Assembly: GCA_016219275.1 (NCBI GenBank)
Contig: JACRBM010000054.1
Span: 62,001 to 126,000, forward strand
DNA: 64,000 nt
Direction: 5' to 3'
From: Chloroflexota bacterium
GTDB lineage: Bacteria > Chloroflexota > Anaerolineae > UBA4142
The position numbers and the translations under genes were made by a program. The notes under the pieces are model-generated. The model did no database searches and was not told the origin of the DNA. It saw nothing but the letters and a program-made list of their open reading frames with translations. Each line of letters opens with the position of its first letter. Position 1 is the stretch's first letter. This document shows positions 15,523 to 23,910 of this stretch, piece after piece.

Positions 15523-16898
15523 TGCCAGGTCTCCCTTGTCTTGTGTAACCGTTTCCATGCCCACGTCGCGCCAACCAGACCGAGAAGGATGAAACCGAAC
15601 GCGCCGCCACACACCGAAGTGAGTGGATTGTTGCTGGGCGCGGATTTTGGCGCGGCGGTCGGCGCGGGCGCTGAGGTTGCGGCGGCGGCAACGGATTGCG
15701 GCGTCGCCGTTGCGCGCGCAACGGTCGGCGGCGGATTCGGATCGGTCGAAAGACTGAATGTCGGGAACGGCGTCGCAGTCGCGTTCGAACGCGTAGCGAC
15801 TACGCGCGGTTTCGCGCCAATGTCTTTGCGCCACTCGGCTTCCAAACCATCCGTGTCCACGCTCAACACTTCGCGCATAACGTCGTCGTAGTGGCGCGCG
15901 TTCTTAAACGCGTCAAGCAATCGCATGAGTTTGTCCTTGCCATAGTGGCGCGTGATAAATTCAATCATGCTATAACTTTGCGCGTAAGACAAGTACGCCG
16001 CCTCGTTCGCCGTCGCGAAACTGCCGACGAGCGTCCGCATCGGCAACAACGTATCGTTCTGAATCGCGCGTTTGAGCGCGCGATCCAAATAATCTTCGAG
16101 CGACGGCGGCACCGTCTCGTAATAGACCGCGAGACCTTCGTTCATCCATTGCGGCAACGCGGACGTACCCAAGTCGCCGAGCTTGAGTTGAATCACCAGG
16201 TGCGTCAGTTCGTGCGGCACCGCGCGCAAACCAAATTCCAAATCGTTCGATCCGATGTTGATGAGCGTGATCCCATAATCGGAAAATGCGCGCCCGCCGG
16301 TCCAATCGCGCGTGCCCGGTTCCATCGCCGCGAAGAAATCGGCGCGATTGCCATACACGAAAATTTGCAATTGGCGACTGACGTTGGCATTGATCCCTTT
16401 TTCGGTCGCGTTCAAGCCGGCAATCGCGCGGTCGAACAACTGCTTGCCGAACGTATCGCCGCCGGAGTACCAGTAGAGCGCGAATTTTTCGTTCGACATT
16501 TTTTTCCAGGTCTTGGTCGTATCCTCGACGCGGAAATTGAACTTGTCGCTTTGCTTTTTGTTGCCGGCTTTGTCTTCAATCGTCCACCAGTACTGCCCCG
16601 TCACCCCCGGCGGAATGTAACGCGTGGCAAGATTCCACGTGTATGTCGCATTGACTCGCGCGCCCGGCGTGAACTCGGGCACAAAACGACTGCTCGACGC
16701 GATGCCGTCCAGCTGAACCGTAATTGCCATCGTCGTAATCTCGGCTGAACTTTGGGCATCCACTTGAAACAACAAGTTGGTCCGAAAGTTGCTCGTGAAT
16801 TTATTCGACGTGATCGTGATGGCATCTTGCGCGTGCGTTGGCATCGCCGACACCAGCGCCACCATCAGCATCACGAAAAAAACTAGCGCGCGTTTCAT
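15519..16898 (-). CDS. Exported peptidase MA-like (HExxH) protein with C-terminal membrane anchor
   Basis: 459 residues: signal peptide ([20 protein letters not shown]), a beta-sandwich-like N-terminal part, then the gluzincin core with PHELTHLVI (HExxH) and [14 protein letters not shown] (third ligand Glu) near residues 215-255. A Pro/Thr/Ala stretch precedes a single hydrophobic segment ([20 protein letters not shown]) and a basic tail, as in a wall or membrane-retained protein. It resembles the protein encoded at 13382-14905 in catalytic core but differs in anchoring. Target unknown. Confidence 0.85.
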   Translation of the reverse strand: MKRALVFFVMLMVALVSAMPTHAQDAITITSNKFTSNFRTNLLFQVDAQSSAEITTMAITVQLDGIASSSRFVPEFTPGARVNATYTWNLATRYIPPGVTGQYWWTIEDKAGNKKQSDKFNFRVEDTTKTWKKMSNEKFALYWYSGGDTFGKQLFDRAIAGLNATEKGINANVSRQLQIFVYGNRADFFAAMEPGTRDWTGGRAFSDYGITLINIGSNDLEFGLRAVPHELTHLVIQLKLGDLGTSALPQWMNEGLAVYYETVPPSLEDYLDRALKRAIQNDTLLPMRTLVGSFATANEAAYLSYAQSYSMIEFITRHYGKDKLMRLLDAFKNARHYDDVMREVLSVDTDGLEAEWRKDIGAKPRVVATRSNATATPFPTFSLSTDPNPPPTVARATATPQSVAAAATSAPAPTAAPKSAPSNNPLTSVCGGAFGFILLGLVGATWAWKRLHKTRETWQ

Positions 16899-16922
16899 TT
16901 GTGCTCCTTTTGAGCGATCCAG

Positions 16923-16991
16923 GAAACAAGGACACAGGTAGACCGGTCAACCTGCCTGTTTACCTGTGTCCCGAATCACCTGCCTTGTTTC
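16923..16991. repeat. Nested palindromic repeat, 'ggacacaggta' family
   Basis: GAAACAAGG (16923-16931) pairs with CCTTGTTTC (16983-16991), and inside it GGACACAGGTA (16930-16940) pairs with TACCTGTGTCC (16961-16971), all perfect. It fills the gap between the Trm112-like gene and the HExxH gene. Confidence 0.75.
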
Positions 16992-16995
16992 ATTT

Positions 16996-17232
16996 TCACG
17001 CCGGCGCGCCCAGTTGTTCGACCGGCGTACTCACGTGCTTGTCCCCTTCCTCAATTAGCATGATCGGAATGTCGTTCTTGATCGGATACTTGCGCCCGCA
17101 ATCTTTTTCCTGACACACCAGCCACACGTCTTTGTACAACACCAAACGACCGGGATCAGGTCCTTCTTTGCGATTGGGACCACTCACACACGCGGGACAG
17201 CGCAAGATTTCGAGCAGTTCTTGATTGACCAT
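16996..17232 (-). CDS. Trm112-like zinc-ribbon protein (UPF0434 type)
   Basis: 78 residues beginning MVNQELLEILRCPAC, with a second cysteine pair spread over VCQEKDCGRKYPI, and ending in the typical NDIPIMLIEEG. This matches the YcaR/Trm112 family of small zinc-binding proteins, which in eukaryotes and archaea activate methyltransferases; the bacterial role is unclear. The loop between the cysteine pairs (SGPNRKEGPDPGR) is longer than in short homologues. It follows rimI by 68 bp on the same strand. Confidence 0.85.
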   Translation of the reverse strand: MVNQELLEILRCPACVSGPNRKEGPDPGRLVLYKDVWLVCQEKDCGRKYPIKNDIPIMLIEEGDKHVSTPVEQLGAPA

Positions 17233-17300
17233 TGGATTCTCCTACAACCTAAAAAGTGTTGGCAACGCTTGGGGTTGGCGACAATTCTACCACATTCATA

Positions 17301-17903
17301 CTAGCGCGACAAGCGGTCAAACAATTGCGTCTTTAATTTTTGAAATTGCTGTTGATAAACGGCGCTGCCAATCGCGGGCGTCGTCATGATCCAAGCATTC
17401 TCGCCGTTGTCGCTGTAATAGTTGACGCGTTCGCCGACGACGGCGAAACCGTACTTGGCGTACAGCATTTGCGCGACGTGATTCGATACGCGCACTTCGA
17501 GCGTGGCGACGCGCGCGTTCAACTCCGCCGCGGCTTCGATCATCGCGACGAGCAACAATTCGCCGATGCCGCGCTTGCGCCAAGCCGGATGCGATGCAAT
17601 CGTACTGATGTGCGCTTCATCCGTCATCAACCAAAAGCCGCCATAGCCGACGACAGGCGTGGACCCGTTCGACTCGCCATGCTTAAACCAGCGCGACCGG
17701 AATGATTGGAACACCGACTTGCGAATCGGCGTTTGCGGCACGCTGATATAATAGTGCGCCATCGCGTTGTGATGCAATTCGTACTCGTACGCGTTCGCCG
17801 ACCACGGCGCGGAGAAGGCGGCGTACTCGATCTCCATCACGGTATCGAGATGCTGCGTCCGCATCGGTTCGACGCGAAAAGCCAGCGTGGAATAATCAAT
17901 CAT
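17301..17903 (-). CDS. rimI: Ribosomal protein S18-alanine N-acetyltransferase (GNAT)
   Basis: 200 residues from MIDYSTLAFRVEPM; the earlier in-frame ATG would place a palindromic repeat inside the protein. GNAT features: RTQHLDTVMEIEYAAF, acetyl-CoA loop HPAWRKRGIGELLL, and VRVSNHVAQMLYAKYGFAVVGERVNYY, which is the RimI-type end. The placement after tsaE-tsaB, a very common arrangement, supports RimI rather than another GNAT. The protein is longer than E. coli RimI because of an insert around SVFQSFRSRWFKHGESNG and a C-terminal tail. Confidence 0.85.
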   Translation of the reverse strand: MIDYSTLAFRVEPMRTQHLDTVMEIEYAAFSAPWSANAYEYELHHNAMAHYYISVPQTPIRKSVFQSFRSRWFKHGESNGSTPVVGYGGFWLMTDEAHISTIASHPAWRKRGIGELLLVAMIEAAAELNARVATLEVRVSNHVAQMLYAKYGFAVVGERVNYYSDNGENAWIMTTPAIGSAVYQQQFQKLKTQLFDRLSR

Positions 17904-17912
17904 TGGATGTAT

Positions 17913-17982
17913 GATTTTCGATTTAGGATTTGCATTTGGGCGCGCGTGCAATCCTAAATCATCAATCCGAAATCTTAAATTC
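17913..17982. repeat. Palindromic repeat, 'gatttaggatt' family
   Basis: GATTTAGGATTTGCA (17920-17934) faces TGCAATCCTAAATC (17947-17960) with one extra base in the left arm. Outer AATC words extend it to the last codons of tsaB. A related element lies at 35377-35536. Confidence 0.7.
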
Positions 17983-18652
17983 CCTGCGCGAGATAGATCG
18001 GCGCGAGCGACGACGCGTCGTCGGCTTTGCCGCGTTGGAAACGCGCCCACGCGAGTTCCGCCAACGCGCCAGCCCGCCGCGCGTTTTGCGCGGGCGAGGC
18101 GATCACGACCCGCGTGCCGAATCGTTCGGTCAACAGATCGGCAAGCGCCGTGTCCACATCACCGCAGACCAACGCGCGCGTATTCCGCTCCCCTTGCGTC
18201 GCGCCCACCAAGTCCGCGATGCCCGCGGCGTTCGTCAGCGCGTACTCGCTTGCGCGTTTTGCCGCGCCGCGTGCGACCGCATAGCGCGCCACCATCATGC
18301 GCCCGCGCCCGGCTTCGAGAATCGTCCAAATTGGCAGCGTTTGGTGCGCGTGCGCGTGCGCGATGCCATCGAGCGTGGGAATGCCGAGGAGCGGAATCTG
18401 CCGACCGAAGGCGAGACCTTTGGCGATGCTCATGCCGACGCGCAACCCGGTGAACGACCCAGGACCCAGCGCGACGCCAATCGCTTGCAACTCGCGTTGC
18501 GTCGCGCCGACAAGCGCGAGTAGGCGCACGATTTGCTCCATCGTCTCGACGGTGTGATTATCGCGCGAGCGCCAGGTCAATTCGCCAAGGACGCCCGCGC
18601 GATAGAGCGCGATGCTTGCCGCGCGCGTCGCGGTATCAATGGCTAACAACAT
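17975..18652 (-). CDS. tsaB: tRNA threonylcarbamoyladenosine biosynthesis protein TsaB
   Basis: 225 residues. N-terminal ASKHA-fold pattern MLLAIDTATRAASIAL, then GVALGPGSFTGLRVGMSIAKGLAF, the TsaB hallmark, near residues 60-85, and the C-terminal LAPIYLAQGI. TsaB binds TsaD and TsaE to form the t6A-synthesis complex acting on tRNAs that read ANN codons. Its start overlaps tsaE by 17 nt. The last codons abut a palindromic repeat, which may have trimmed the tail. Confidence 0.93.
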   Translation of the reverse strand: MLLAIDTATRAASIALYRAGVLGELTWRSRDNHTVETMEQIVRLLALVGATQRELQAIGVALGPGSFTGLRVGMSIAKGLAFGRQIPLLGIPTLDGIAHAHAHQTLPIWTILEAGRGRMMVARYAVARGAAKRASEYALTNAAGIADLVGATQGERNTRALVCGDVDTALADLLTERFGTRVVIASPAQNARRAGALAELAWARFQRGKADDASSLAPIYLAQGI

Positions 18653-19157
18653 CGTCTTCGCTCCGTGCGAATGTCCGCGACTTGAACTCGGCGAGCAGTT
18701 GTTCGTACCGCGCGCCGGTCGCGCGTAGAATCAACCCGCGTTTGGCTTCGCCGAGATGACGAAACTGAATCCATAAATGCTCGGACGGCAATATCGCGTC
18801 AATCTTTTCCGCCCACTCGATCACGCACACACCATCCCCGTACACATAATCATCGAGACCGATCCCGCGCGCTTCGTCCGCGCCGCGCAGGCGATACACG
18901 TCGAGATGATACAGCGTCAAACGTCCGCCGCGATGCTCGTTCGCCAAAATAAACGTCGGGCTGTGAATCGCGTCGGATACGTTCAACCCGCGTCCTACGC
19001 CTTGGGTGAAACACGTTTTGCCCGAACCCAGGTCACCTTCGAGACAAAACAAATCGCCGGGACGCGCGAGTTCGCCCAGCCGCGCGCCGAGACGCTGGGT
19101 CTGCGCCGCGCTGTGGCTGATAATATCGAGAACGTGAGGAGAAGTGATGAGAGACAT
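18636..19157 (-). CDS. tsaE: tRNA threonylcarbamoyladenosine biosynthesis ATPase TsaE
   Basis: 173 residues. P-loop GDLGSGKTCFTQG near residue 43, then SPTFILANEHRGG, HLDVYRLRGADEARGIGLDDY and VCVIEWAEKI, the standard TsaE blocks. The ATPase activates the TsaBD complex in t6A synthesis. It heads the tsaE-tsaB-rimI set, reading from a promoter at 19220-19248. It extends about 20 residues beyond the usual C-terminus (FKSRTFARSEDDVVSH), and this tail is encoded in the overlap with tsaB. Confidence 0.93.
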   Translation of the reverse strand: MSLITSPHVLDIISHSAAQTQRLGARLGELARPGDLFCLEGDLGSGKTCFTQGVGRGLNVSDAIHSPTFILANEHRGGRLTLYHLDVYRLRGADEARGIGLDDYVYGDGVCVIEWAEKIDAILPSEHLWIQFRHLGEAKRGLILRATGARYEQLLAEFKSRTFARSEDDVVSH

Positions 19158-19219
19158 GATTTTCGGTAAACAGTGTTCAGAATTCAGTATTCAGTGCATA
19201 GTGTTGAGACGCCGCGTGT

Positions 19220-19248
19220 ATTATATGCAGATTGCACTATCGCGACAA
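19220..19248 (-). promoter_or_regulatory. Promoter of the tsaE-tsaB-rimI operon
   Basis: On the minus strand TTGTCG (19248-19243), 17-nt spacer, TATAAT (19225-19220). A stretch of 'attcagtattcagtg' repeat words lies between it and the start codon. Confidence 0.72.
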
Positions 19249-19273
19249 GGCGCGCGCGTCGCGCATCACTCAC

Positions 19274-19302
19274 TTGTCACTCGCCGCGCGTTGTGGTAGA
19301 AT
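19274..19302 (+). promoter_or_regulatory. Promoter of the phosphoesterase gene (leaderless)
   Basis: TTGTCA (19274-19279), 17-nt spacer, TAGAAT (19297-19302). The ATG at 19311 is only 8 nt past the -10 box, so the mRNA would begin at or just before the start codon. Confidence 0.72.
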
Positions 19303-19310
19303 AACGCACG

Positions 19311-20045
19311 ATGAAAATCCTAGTGATCTCCGATATTCACGCAAACTTGGTCGCGCTAGAAACCGTCATCCACAACGCGGGTGCGTTCGACCGACTGTGG
19401 TGTCTGGGCGATGTGGTCGGCTATGGACCCGCCCCGAATGAATGCATCGAGAAATTACGCGAGTATCCCCTGCTCTGCCTCGCCGGCAATCACGACTGGG
19501 CGGTGCTCGACAAATTGGATCTCGAAGAATTCAACCCCGATGCGCGCCGCGCCGCGATCTGGACACGCGAGCAGTTGAGCGTCCGCAATCTCGATTGGCT
19601 CCACGCCTTGCCCGAACGCGTGCCGACCGAGCTGGACCGCTTTACGTTGATTCACGGCAGTCCGCGCTATCCGATTTGGGAATACGTGCTCACGCCAGCG
19701 GTCGCGCGCATCAATTTCGATTTCTTCGACACGCGCATTTGCTTGATGGGGCACACGCATGTGCCAGTGATTTTCCGACATATTCCGGATGAACGCCGCG
19801 CGACGGCGGAAACGCTCATCGAAGGCGTGCCTACTCCGCTTGCCGATGGACGCATGATGATCAACCCTGGCAGTGTCGGTCAACCGCGCGACGGCGATCC
19901 GCGCGCGGCGTATGCGGTGCTCGATAGCGATGCCTGGTCGATCACGCATCGTCGCGTTGAGTACGACATCGCGGCAACACAGAAAAAGATGGAGCAACTC
20001 AACCTGCCGGCGCGTCTGATTGCGCGTTTGAGTTACGGTTGGTGA
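19311..20045 (+). CDS. Calcineurin-like metallophosphoesterase (YfcE/MPE type)
   Basis: 244 residues with all family motifs in order: ISDIHANLVAL, LGDVVGYGP, AGNHDW, HGSPRYPI and MGHTHVPV, which hold the dinuclear metal site. This compact class cleaves phosphodiesters or phosphomonoesters in the cytoplasm; 2',3'-cyclic or small nucleotide substrates are typical, but the substrate here is unknown. No ribosome binding site is seen and the promoter suggests a leaderless mRNA. A terminator follows directly. Confidence 0.92.
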   Translation: MKILVISDIHANLVALETVIHNAGAFDRLWCLGDVVGYGPAPNECIEKLREYPLLCLAGNHDWAVLDKLDLEEFNPDARRAAIWTREQLSVRNLDWLHALPERVPTELDRFTLIHGSPRYPIWEYVLTPAVARINFDFFDTRICLMGHTHVPVIFRHIPDERRATAETLIEGVPTPLADGRMMINPGSVGQPRDGDPRAAYAVLDSDAWSITHRRVEYDIAATQKKMEQLNLPARLIARLSYGW

Positions 20046-20048
20046 ACT

Positions 20049-20086
20049 AGACCCGAAGGGATTTGTTGAAGCCCTTCGGGTCTCCA
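20049..20086 (+). terminator. Hairpin terminator after the phosphoesterase gene
   Basis: Perfect 12-bp stem AGACCCGAAGGG (20049-20060) with CCCTTCGGGTCT (20072-20083). The U-tract is weak, so this could also be a processing hairpin. Confidence 0.6.
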
Positions 20087-20155
20087 TTTGTGGAACTAGA
20101 TTCGGATGGCAAACGTCTATCGAGAGAAGGATACTCGAAGCAAAAGGAGTTCGCC

Positions 20156-21073
20156 ATGAAATACACTTTGTTGATTTTCGCCTTGCTCGTCAGCGCAATG
20201 CTGATCGGCGCGTGCGCCGCGCCCACGCCGGCTCTGTCCGGAAATCGTGCGGTTGCGCCAGCGGCGCTCCCTCCAGTCCCGGCACCGGCACAACCGCAAG
20301 TCGGGGCAGCAAACGATCAGGCACTGACTGAATCCAAAACGTCGAATGCCCAGTCCGCCGAGAGGATGATCGTTTATACCGTACAACTCACGCTCGAAGT
20401 CCAAGAGACCGAGAAAGCGGTCGCCGACATCACCGCCATCGTGAACCAACAGAAAGGATATATCTCCTCGACGAATCTCACGCGCGATGCGAAAGGACAA
20501 CTGCGCGGTTCGGTCAGCGTGCGCATTCCAGCCACATCGCTTGACGCCACGCTCAAGCAGATCAAAACAATCGGCTTGAAGGTGATGAGCGAAAATTCGA
20601 ACGCGAACGACGTGACCGATCAGTACAGCGATTTGGGCGCGCAGTTGAAAAATCTCGAAGCGACGGAAACCGAGTTACGCAAATTGCTCGAAACGGTGCG
20701 CGAGCGGACTGGCAAAGCCGAAGAGATCCTCGCGGTCTACAATCGGCTCACCGAAATTCGCGGACAGATCGAGCGCATCAAAGGGCAAATGAACGTACTC
20801 GAAAAAACAAGTACGCTCGCGACGGTAACGATTCAGTTGACGCCCAAGCAAGAGATTCAGGTGCTCGAGCCGGACACCTGGGTGCCGAATCGCACTGCGG
20901 CAGAAGCGCTTCGCTCGCTTGTCCAAGCACTCCAGGGTTTGGTTGATCTAACGATCTGGGCAATTCTGTTTCTCTTACCCGTTGGGATCGTCCTGGCTTT
21001 ACCCTTTGTCGTGCTCGTGATTGTCGTGCGCGCGTTCGTCAAACGGCGCGCCAAGCCCAAATTAGCGGCGTAA
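20156..21073 (+). CDS. DUF4349 membrane lipoprotein
   Basis: 305 residues from ATG 20156, which has AAGGAG 7 nt upstream. The lipobox is LIGAC after a short hydrophobic signal. The core from about residue 65 (MIVYTVQLTLEVQETEKAV, GYISSTNLTRDAKGQLRGSVSVRIP) through a long coiled coil (LRKLLETVRERTGKAEEIL) is the DUF4349 pattern, and it ends with one membrane helix (about residues 265-290) and a basic tail. Both ends are therefore membrane-tethered with the coiled coil outside. The molecular role of the family is not established. Confidence 0.88.
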   Translation: MKYTLLIFALLVSAMLIGACAAPTPALSGNRAVAPAALPPVPAPAQPQVGAANDQALTESKTSNAQSAERMIVYTVQLTLEVQETEKAVADITAIVNQQKGYISSTNLTRDAKGQLRGSVSVRIPATSLDATLKQIKTIGLKVMSENSNANDVTDQYSDLGAQLKNLEATETELRKLLETVRERTGKAEEILAVYNRLTEIRGQIERIKGQMNVLEKTSTLATVTIQLTPKQEIQVLEPDTWVPNRTAAEALRSLVQALQGLVDLTIWAILFLLPVGIVLALPFVVLVIVVRAFVKRRAKPKLAA

Positions 21074-21082
21074 GAACCACCG

Positions 21083-21108
21083 ACGGCTCGCGCGAGTGCG
21101 CGAGCCGT
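21083..21108 (+). terminator. Hairpin after the DUF4349 gene
   Basis: Perfect 11-bp stem ACGGCTCGCGC (21083-21093) with GCGCGAGCCGT (21098-21108). Few T residues follow, so terminator activity is only probable. Confidence 0.55.
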
Positions 21109-21133
21109 TTCGCGTAATTTTAAGGCGTGTTTC

Positions 21134-21162
21134 TTGACAACGCCCAGCGTTTGGCATACACT
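21134..21162 (+). promoter_or_regulatory. Promoter of the sulfurtransferase-pdxST region
   Basis: TTGACA (21134-21139), 17-nt spacer, TACACT (21157-21162). The start codon at 21176 is 13 nt past the -10 box, leaving about 7 nt of leader and no ribosome binding site. Confidence 0.72.
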
Positions 21163-21175
21163 CTCGACGAACAAA

Positions 21176-21985
21176 ATGAGCGACGATTCGAACGATGTTC
21201 TGATCGAGGTGGCGTGGCTCGCGCAGCATCTCGACGATCCGTCTTTACATTTGATTGATGCGCGACTCGCCGACCCGCGTGTGCCATTCGGTTATCGCAC
21301 GGGTCACATTCCGCATGCCATCGCGCTCGATCCGTTGCGCGACTTTTTTGTGTACGACTCGCGTACACGCGAACTGAAATCGCCGGAGCAAATTGCGGAG
21401 GCGTTGGGGCGTCACAGCATCACCAACGACGCGCTCATCGTGCTTTACGATGACTGGACCGGCGAACTCGCGGCGATTGCATTCTGGGTTCTGCGATACA
21501 TCGGGCATCGCGAAGTGAAAATTCTGAACGGCGGACTCGCCGCGTGGCATCAAGCCGGCGGAGAGATCACCCGCGCGATGCCTTCTGCCGCGATCACCGC
21601 GTATCACGCAGCGCCCAACGACGATACGCACGCGACCGCCGAGTGGATTCAACAAAATGCAGCGCGCAGTGATATGGTCTTGCTCGACGCGCGTTCGGAA
21701 CAGGAATTTGTCGCGGGACACATTCCGGGCGCGGTCAACTGGTCGTTCGAGCAGGCATTGGATTTGCGGGCGCATCGTTACCGCGATATCCAGAGATTGC
21801 AAGCGCAACTAAAAGTGATTGGCGCAACGCCCGACAAGGAAATCGTCGTGTATTGCCACGTCGGCAATCGTTCATCGCACTTGTTCACCACACTGAGTAT
21901 TCTCGGCTATCCGCGCGCGAGAAACTATAGCGGCTCGATGGCAGATTGGTTTGAGACACGCAGATTACCGATTGATTCTGGATAG
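21176..21985 (+). CDS. Thiosulfate sulfurtransferase (tandem rhodanese)
   Basis: 269 residues from ATG 21176; an ATG at 21134 is inside the promoter. Two rhodanese domains: the N-terminal one (about 10-125) lacks the active cysteine ([12 protein letters not shown]), while the C-terminal one (about 150-265) has [12 protein letters not shown] with the catalytic Cys. This is the usual architecture of SseA-type enzymes, which transfer sulfane sulfur from thiosulfate or 3-mercaptopyruvate. CHVGNR is closer to the thiosulfate type. pdxS begins 14 bp after its stop, so the three genes may be co-transcribed. Confidence 0.9.
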   Translation: MSDDSNDVLIEVAWLAQHLDDPSLHLIDARLADPRVPFGYRTGHIPHAIALDPLRDFFVYDSRTRELKSPEQIAEALGRHSITNDALIVLYDDWTGELAAIAFWVLRYIGHREVKILNGGLAAWHQAGGEITRAMPSAAITAYHAAPNDDTHATAEWIQQNAARSDMVLLDARSEQEFVAGHIPGAVNWSFEQALDLRAHRYRDIQRLQAQLKVIGATPDKEIVVYCHVGNRSSHLFTTLSILGYPRARNYSGSMADWFETRRLPIDSG

Positions 21986-21999
21986 ATGAAAGGAGAACT

Positions 22000-22890
22000 A
22001 TGGCAGAGAAACAAGTTGGAACCTGGGCAGTCAAAGTTGGTTTGGCGCAAATGCTCAAAGGCGGCGTGATCATGGATGTGACGACCGCCGAGCAAGCGAA
22101 AATCGCGGAAGACGCCGGCGCGTGCGCGGTGATGGCGCTCGAACGCGTACCTGCCGACATTCGTCGCGAGGGCGGCGTTGCGCGGATGGCGGACCCCACT
22201 AAGATCGTTGAGATCATGGAAGCGGTCACGATTCCAGTGATGGCAAAAGCGCGCATCGGTCATTTCGTCGAAGCGCAAGTGCTCGAGGCGCTCGGCGTGG
22301 ATTACATTGACGAAAGTGAAGTCCTGACGCCGGCGGACGAAGAAAATCATATCGCCAAGCATGATTTCAAAGTGCCGTTCGTGTGCGGTTGCCGCAATCT
22401 CGGCGAGGCGTTGCGCCGCATCGGCGAAGGCGCGGCGATGATTCGCACGAAAGGCGAAGCCGGCACCGGCGATGTGGTCGAAGCGGTGCGGCATGCGCGC
22501 ACCGTGCTCGGCGAGATTCGTCGCATTCAAAACATGCGCCCCGACGAATTGATGCGCGTCGCGAAAGAACTGGGCGCGCCGTACGAATTGTTGAAAGAGA
22601 CCGCCGACCTGGGTCGCTTGCCAGTTGTGAACTTTGCCGCGGGCGGCATCGCGACGCCGGCAGATGCGGCATTGATGATGCAACTCGGCGTGGATGGCGT
22701 CTTTGTCGGCTCCGGCATTTTCAAGTCCGGCGATCCGGCGAAACGCGCGAAAGCGATTGTCGAAGCGACGACGCACTATAACGATCCCGATATCATCGCG
22801 CGAGTTTCACGCGGACTGGGCGAACCCATGTCTGGTCTCGCCGCGCGCGCGATTCCGGAAAAAGAACAACTCGCGGTTCGCGGCTGGTAA
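22000..22890 (+). CDS. pdxS: Pyridoxal 5'-phosphate synthase lyase subunit PdxS
   Basis: 296 residues, the expected length. Highly conserved blocks: [16 protein letters not shown] with the first strand's Asp, [34 protein letters not shown] with an active lysine, [18 protein letters not shown] with the second lysine, and [21 protein letters not shown]. PdxS builds PLP from ribose 5-phosphate, glyceraldehyde 3-phosphate and ammonia delivered by PdxT. AAAGGAG precedes the start. pdxT follows after a 62-bp gap holding a small palindrome. Confidence 0.97.
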   Translation: MAEKQVGTWAVKVGLAQMLKGGVIMDVTTAEQAKIAEDAGACAVMALERVPADIRREGGVARMADPTKIVEIMEAVTIPVMAKARIGHFVEAQVLEALGVDYIDESEVLTPADEENHIAKHDFKVPFVCGCRNLGEALRRIGEGAAMIRTKGEAGTGDVVEAVRHARTVLGEIRRIQNMRPDELMRVAKELGAPYELLKETADLGRLPVVNFAAGGIATPADAALMMQLGVDGVFVGSGIFKSGDPAKRAKAIVEATTHYNDPDIIARVSRGLGEPMSGLAARAIPEKEQLAVRGW

Positions 22891-22893
22891 AGT

Positions 22894-22929
22894 GTAATTG
22901 GTAAGTGGTAATTACCATTTACCAATTAC
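22894..22929. repeat. 36-bp loop-free palindrome between pdxS and pdxT
   Basis: Two 18-nt arms (22894-22911, 22912-22929) built of GTAATTGGTAA words with one mismatch and no loop. It belongs to the same style as the TTCGTAATT element at 39306-39381. Confidence 0.75.
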
Positions 22930-22952
22930 AGCCCCAAGACGGATAACTCGAC

Positions 22953-23552
22953 ATGAAGGTGGGAGTTCTCGCGCTGCAAGGCGCATTCATCGAACACATC
23001 AAAATTTTGCAATCCCTCGGCGTGGACGCGATTGAAGTACGCAAACCGGAACAGTTGCGCGATCTCGACGGGCTGATCATTCCCGGCGGCGAAAGCACGA
23101 CGATTGGCAAGCTCGCGGTCGAGTACGGTTTGATCGAACCGATTCGGGAAATGTGCCATGCCGGCAAACCGGTGTGGGGCACGTGCGCGGGCATGATCTT
23201 TCTCGCGAAAGATGTTGGCATGCGTCAGCCGCTCATCGGCGTGATGGATGTGCAAGTCAGGCGCAACGCGTTTGGGCGACAGGTGGATAGCTTTGAAGCA
23301 GACCTCGACGTTCCCACACTCGCAAGCGTCACGAGCAATGGCGACCCGCATCGTCCATTCCACGCGATTTTCATTCGCGCGCCGATGATGGAAAGCGTCG
23401 GCAAACACGTCGAGGTGCTTGCCAAGTTGGACGACGGCACGATTGTCGCCGCGCGCCAGGGCAACTTGCTCGCGACCTCGTTTCACCCCGAGTTGACCGG
23501 CGACACGCGATTTCACCGATATTTTGTCGAACGACTCAAGCCAAGTTCATAA
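22953..23552 (+). CDS. pdxT: Pyridoxal 5'-phosphate synthase glutaminase subunit PdxT
   Basis: 199 residues, class I glutamine amidotransferase. MKVGVLALQGAFIEHI is the PdxT start, IIPGGESTTIGKLA follows, the nucleophile Cys is in WGTCAGMIFLAKD, and the catalytic His-Glu pair is in SFHPELTGD. It releases ammonia from glutamine and channels it to PdxS. The pair is functional as a unit with the gene upstream. Confidence 0.97.
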   Translation: MKVGVLALQGAFIEHIKILQSLGVDAIEVRKPEQLRDLDGLIIPGGESTTIGKLAVEYGLIEPIREMCHAGKPVWGTCAGMIFLAKDVGMRQPLIGVMDVQVRRNAFGRQVDSFEADLDVPTLASVTSNGDPHRPFHAIFIRAPMMESVGKHVEVLAKLDDGTIVAARQGNLLATSFHPELTGDTRFHRYFVERLKPSS

Positions 23553-23565
23553 CAGCGGAGGCACG

Positions 23566-23823
23566 ATGCTCGACCACAAACTTTACAAACGCTACTTGAC
23601 CGAGTATCTGCGCGATGGTATTGCGAATAGCGACGGCACGAATGCCGGGATTATCGAGTGGCTAATGCAACAAAAAGAACCCGGCAGATTTGCCTCACAT
23701 CGCAACGAACGGATTCGCGCGCTCAGCGACGCGCGCGCCGCATTCAACGAGCATCGCCAGTGGCCCACCGAAATCGTGCTGTCATTCATCGGCGTCAAGC
23801 CGGACGAGGTCCAGAGCAAGTGA
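23566..23823 (+). CDS. Hypothetical small protein
   Basis: 85 residues from ATG 23566, which has GGAGG 4 nt ahead; the longer frame starting inside pdxT lacks one. The protein is soluble and mixed in charge (MLDHKLYKRYLTEYL, IIEWLMQQKEPGRF, EIVLSFIGVKPDEVQ), with predicted helices and no cysteines, signal or membrane segment. I do not recognise a family. It follows pdxT by 13 bp and may be its co-transcribed neighbour. Confidence 0.65.
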   Translation: MLDHKLYKRYLTEYLRDGIANSDGTNAGIIEWLMQQKEPGRFASHRNERIRALSDARAAFNEHRQWPTEIVLSFIGVKPDEVQSK

Positions 23824-23873
23824 CGTTCGTCGCTCCAAAAAAAATACTTGAACCGTCGCATCCACAAATCAAT

Positions 23874-23902
23874 TCGACAAACCACTCGAAATCGTGTAAA
23901 CT
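23874..23902 (+). promoter_or_regulatory. Promoter of the methyltransferase gene (leaderless)
   Basis: TCGACA (23874-23879), 17-nt spacer, TAAACT (23897-23902), with the ATG 8 nt later at 23911. It is another case of a -10 box directly upstream of a start codon. Confidence 0.6.
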
Positions 23903-23910
23903 CCCTCGCG